A stretch of 6,591 nucleotides of DNA from an uncultured Ideonella sp. (GTDB lineage: Bacteria; Pseudomonadota; Gammaproteobacteria; Burkholderiales; Burkholderiaceae). The position numbers and the translations under genes were made by a program. Below the pieces are notes generated by a model that had not been told where the DNA came from, ran no database searches, and saw only the letters and a program-made list of their open reading frames with translations. The stretch covers positions 1-6,591 of the forward strand of contig CAMLGG010000286.1 of NCBI GenBank assembly GCA_946479475.1, read 5' to 3'. This document shows, piece by piece, positions 5,219-6,591 of the stretch. Position 1 is the first letter of the stretch, and each line of letters begins with the position of its first letter.

Positions 5219-6591
5219 ATGCTTTCCGCTCCCGTCACCCCGACGGCGTCGCTTGCCCGGCGCCTGGACGTCGACCTTCCCACCGAGCCAGGGCCGGCAT
5301 CGCCGGGCCCGGCGGACCACCCGCCCGAACCGCCCTTGCGCGGCCGGCACGCGGCGGCCGCTGCCACGGGGACGGCAACATCGGCTGCCGATGTCGGCCT
5401 GGCGCCGCGCAGCACGGTGCCGGTCGCGTCAACCCCACCCGCGCCCGACATGCGCAGCCCGGCTGCACTGCTGCCGGCCGAAGGCTCGCCGGGGCCGAGC
5501 CTGGTCGCCAGCGGACTGAAGGCCGCCGGACGGGCCTTGCGCCACGGTGCCGAAGGGGCCCGGGACGCGATCGTCTCGGCCGGCAGGAACCTGTGGTCGC
5601 TGAGCGACCTGAGGACCATGCTGCAGCCGCATGGCAACGACCCGGACTTCCTGCGCATCCTGAGGGGCCAGGACGAGGAGCTCGGCTCGGAGTTCACCTT
5701 CGCCCAGTGCCGTGCCCAGCTGGCGCGGCTTCGGCAGGTGGTCGAGGACGAGACCGCGATCGAGCCGCGGTTCAGGAAGGCCCTGCTCGAGGACGTGAAG
5801 GCCATCGAGCAGGCCGTCCAGCCGCTGGAGCACGGGACGTCCGCCGCGGGCCGCGCCGTCAAGGCCGTCGCCAACCTGGTCAACCTGTGGCCGGTGGTCG
5901 TGCCCAGCCCGCTGATGGCCAACCAGGCCAAGACCTTCGCCTACACCGTGGCGGCGGCGGTCAAGGCGGTCGTGGGGGTGGCGGGCGCCACCCTCAGATC
6001 CACCGCGGACGGGCTGCCGTTTCCCTTGGGCGGCGGCGAACTCGGGCGCCACGCCGACGAGGTCCACTTCTACCCGGCCCTGCTCAATGCCATCTTCCTC
6101 TCGGTCGAGATGTCGAAGAAGTACGGCTCCGAAGCCGTGCGTCACCAGGGCGAGGCGTTCGACCGCAACAAGCTCGCGCACGCCGGCATCGCGGCGGCCT
6201 GCGGGATGGCCCTGATCGCGCCCTTCGTGTGGAGCAGCATCAAGAACGCAGCCCACAGGACGTTCGACCTGGGGGCGCGAGCCGCGGCCGCCGGACTGGG
6301 GGCGGCCGGCTACGCCGAGCGGGCCGATGCGATGCGGCGACAGCTGACGCCCGGCACCGTGGGCGAGGCGGTCCATGCCGAGCTGGCCCACCTGTGGAAC
6401 GAACTGGAGTCGGGCCGGCTCGCGCTGCAGCGGGCGCGCCATGACTTCACCGACCCGGCTTCAGGCACGGAGCTGACCCGCACGCTGAACTCGCAGTGCA
6501 CGCACCTGCTGGAGGTCATCGCCCGGTGCACCGGCCGGCTGGACCAGGCATTCCACCTCGATGCCGCTGCGGCGGCCGCTGGCGATGCCGC
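5219..6591 (+). CDS. Candidate type III secreted effector or translocator-like protein (3' end beyond window)
   Basis: I do not recognise the family. The frame from ATG 5219 is open for 457 codons to the window edge and keeps normal GC-rich third positions. Residues 1 to about 93 are rich in Pro, Ala, Ser and Thr (MLSAPVTPTASLARR start, no acidic residue in the first 16), look disordered and lack a Sec signal, as in many type III secretion signals. Then come an amphipathic helical part (about 95-207, including the charged FAQCRAQLARLRQVVEDE), a small-residue-rich hydrophobic segment (about 209-260, core FAYTVAAAVKAVVGVAGATL from 240), a conserved-looking polar part with HADEVHFYPALLNAIFL, a second hydrophobic segment HAGIAAACGMALIAPFVW (from 321), and a helical C-terminal part (from about 372). 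Two hydrophobic segments in a helical body also resemble translocon proteins. The PIP box upstream supports Hrp-type control. Six of 34 Arg codons are AGG/AGA, rare in neighbouring queA, a weak hint of a different origin. Coding status is nearly certain; the secretion role is inferred. Confidence 0.78.
   Translation, partial: MLSAPVTPTASLARRLDVDLPTEPGPASPGPADHPPEPPLRGRHAAAAATGTATSAADVGLAPRSTVPVASTPPAPDMRSPAALLPAEGSPGPSLVASGLKAAGRALRHGAEGARDAIVSAGRNLWSLSDLRTMLQPHGNDPDFLRILRGQDEELGSEFTFAQCRAQLARLRQVVEDETAIEPRFRKALLEDVKAIEQAVQPLEHGTSAAGRAVKAVANLVNLWPVVVPSPLMANQAKTFAYTVAAAVKAVVGVAGATLRSTADGLPFPLGGGELGRHADEVHFYPALLNAIFLSVEMSKKYGSEAVRHQGEAFDRNKLAHAGIAAACGMALIAPFVWSSIKNAAHRTFDLGARAAAAGLGAAGYAERADAMRRQLTPGTVGEAVHAELAHLWNELESGRLALQRARHDFTDPASGTELTRTLNSQCTHLLEVIARCTGRLDQAFHLDAAAAAAGDA

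Noticed and set aside
5429..6442. A 337-codon minus-strand frame.
   Set aside because: It is antisense to the open frame from 5219 and shows the same shadow composition, without recognisable motifs or a ribosome site.
5203..6444. A 413-codon plus-strand frame overlapping the candidate effector.
   Set aside because: It has no ribosome-binding site and its product is Arg/Gly/Pro-rich. The frame from 5219, with an excellent Shine-Dalgarno and a structured protein, explains the region and simply has no stop inside the window.

Overview
This is a GC-rich (roughly 70%) bacterial chromosome segment. Its protein sequences, the recG/queA neighbourhood and a periplasmic c-type cytochrome fit a betaproteobacterium of the order Burkholderiales. 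No genus can be fixed from this window, and no mobile element, RNA gene or CRISPR array is visible.

Layout. Positions 1-1988 (minus strand) hold recG, the DNA-repair helicase, cut at its C-terminus by the window edge. Its start codon lies inside a perfect 12-bp inverted repeat (1982-1993 / 2019-2030). Divergent from it is a possible 49-residue membrane peptide (2145-2294). Next comes queA (2448-3554, best read from a TTG start), a tRNA queuosine-modification enzyme. It is joined through a possible 25-codon linker ORF (3551-3628, ATGA overlaps at both ends) to a gene for a degenerate HD-GYP-type protein (3625-4566). After a structured intergenic stretch comes a secreted class I cytochrome c (4712-5098), with an FNR/Anr-like box and a matching -10 element upstream.

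The most notable region is 5121-6591. A long plus-strand frame begins at 5219 behind an excellent Shine-Dalgarno sequence and stays open to the window edge (at least 457 codons). It encodes a protein with a Pro/Ala/Ser/Thr-rich N-terminus and a helical body with two hydrophobic segments. Upstream is an exact plant-inducible-promoter (PIP/hrpII) box, TTCGC-N15-TTCGC (5126-5150), with a near-match -10 about 32 nt downstream. Together these suggest a type III secreted effector or translocator-like protein controlled by an HrpX/HrpB-type AraC regulator, standing alone among housekeeping genes. I do not recognise its family.

Functionally the window is a mosaic: genome maintenance (recG), tRNA modification (queA), a probable non-catalytic signalling protein, oxygen-responsive electron transfer (cytochrome c), and a candidate host-interaction protein. 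Only queA and the HD-GYP-like gene look like an operon; the cytochrome and the candidate effector each appear to have their own promoter.
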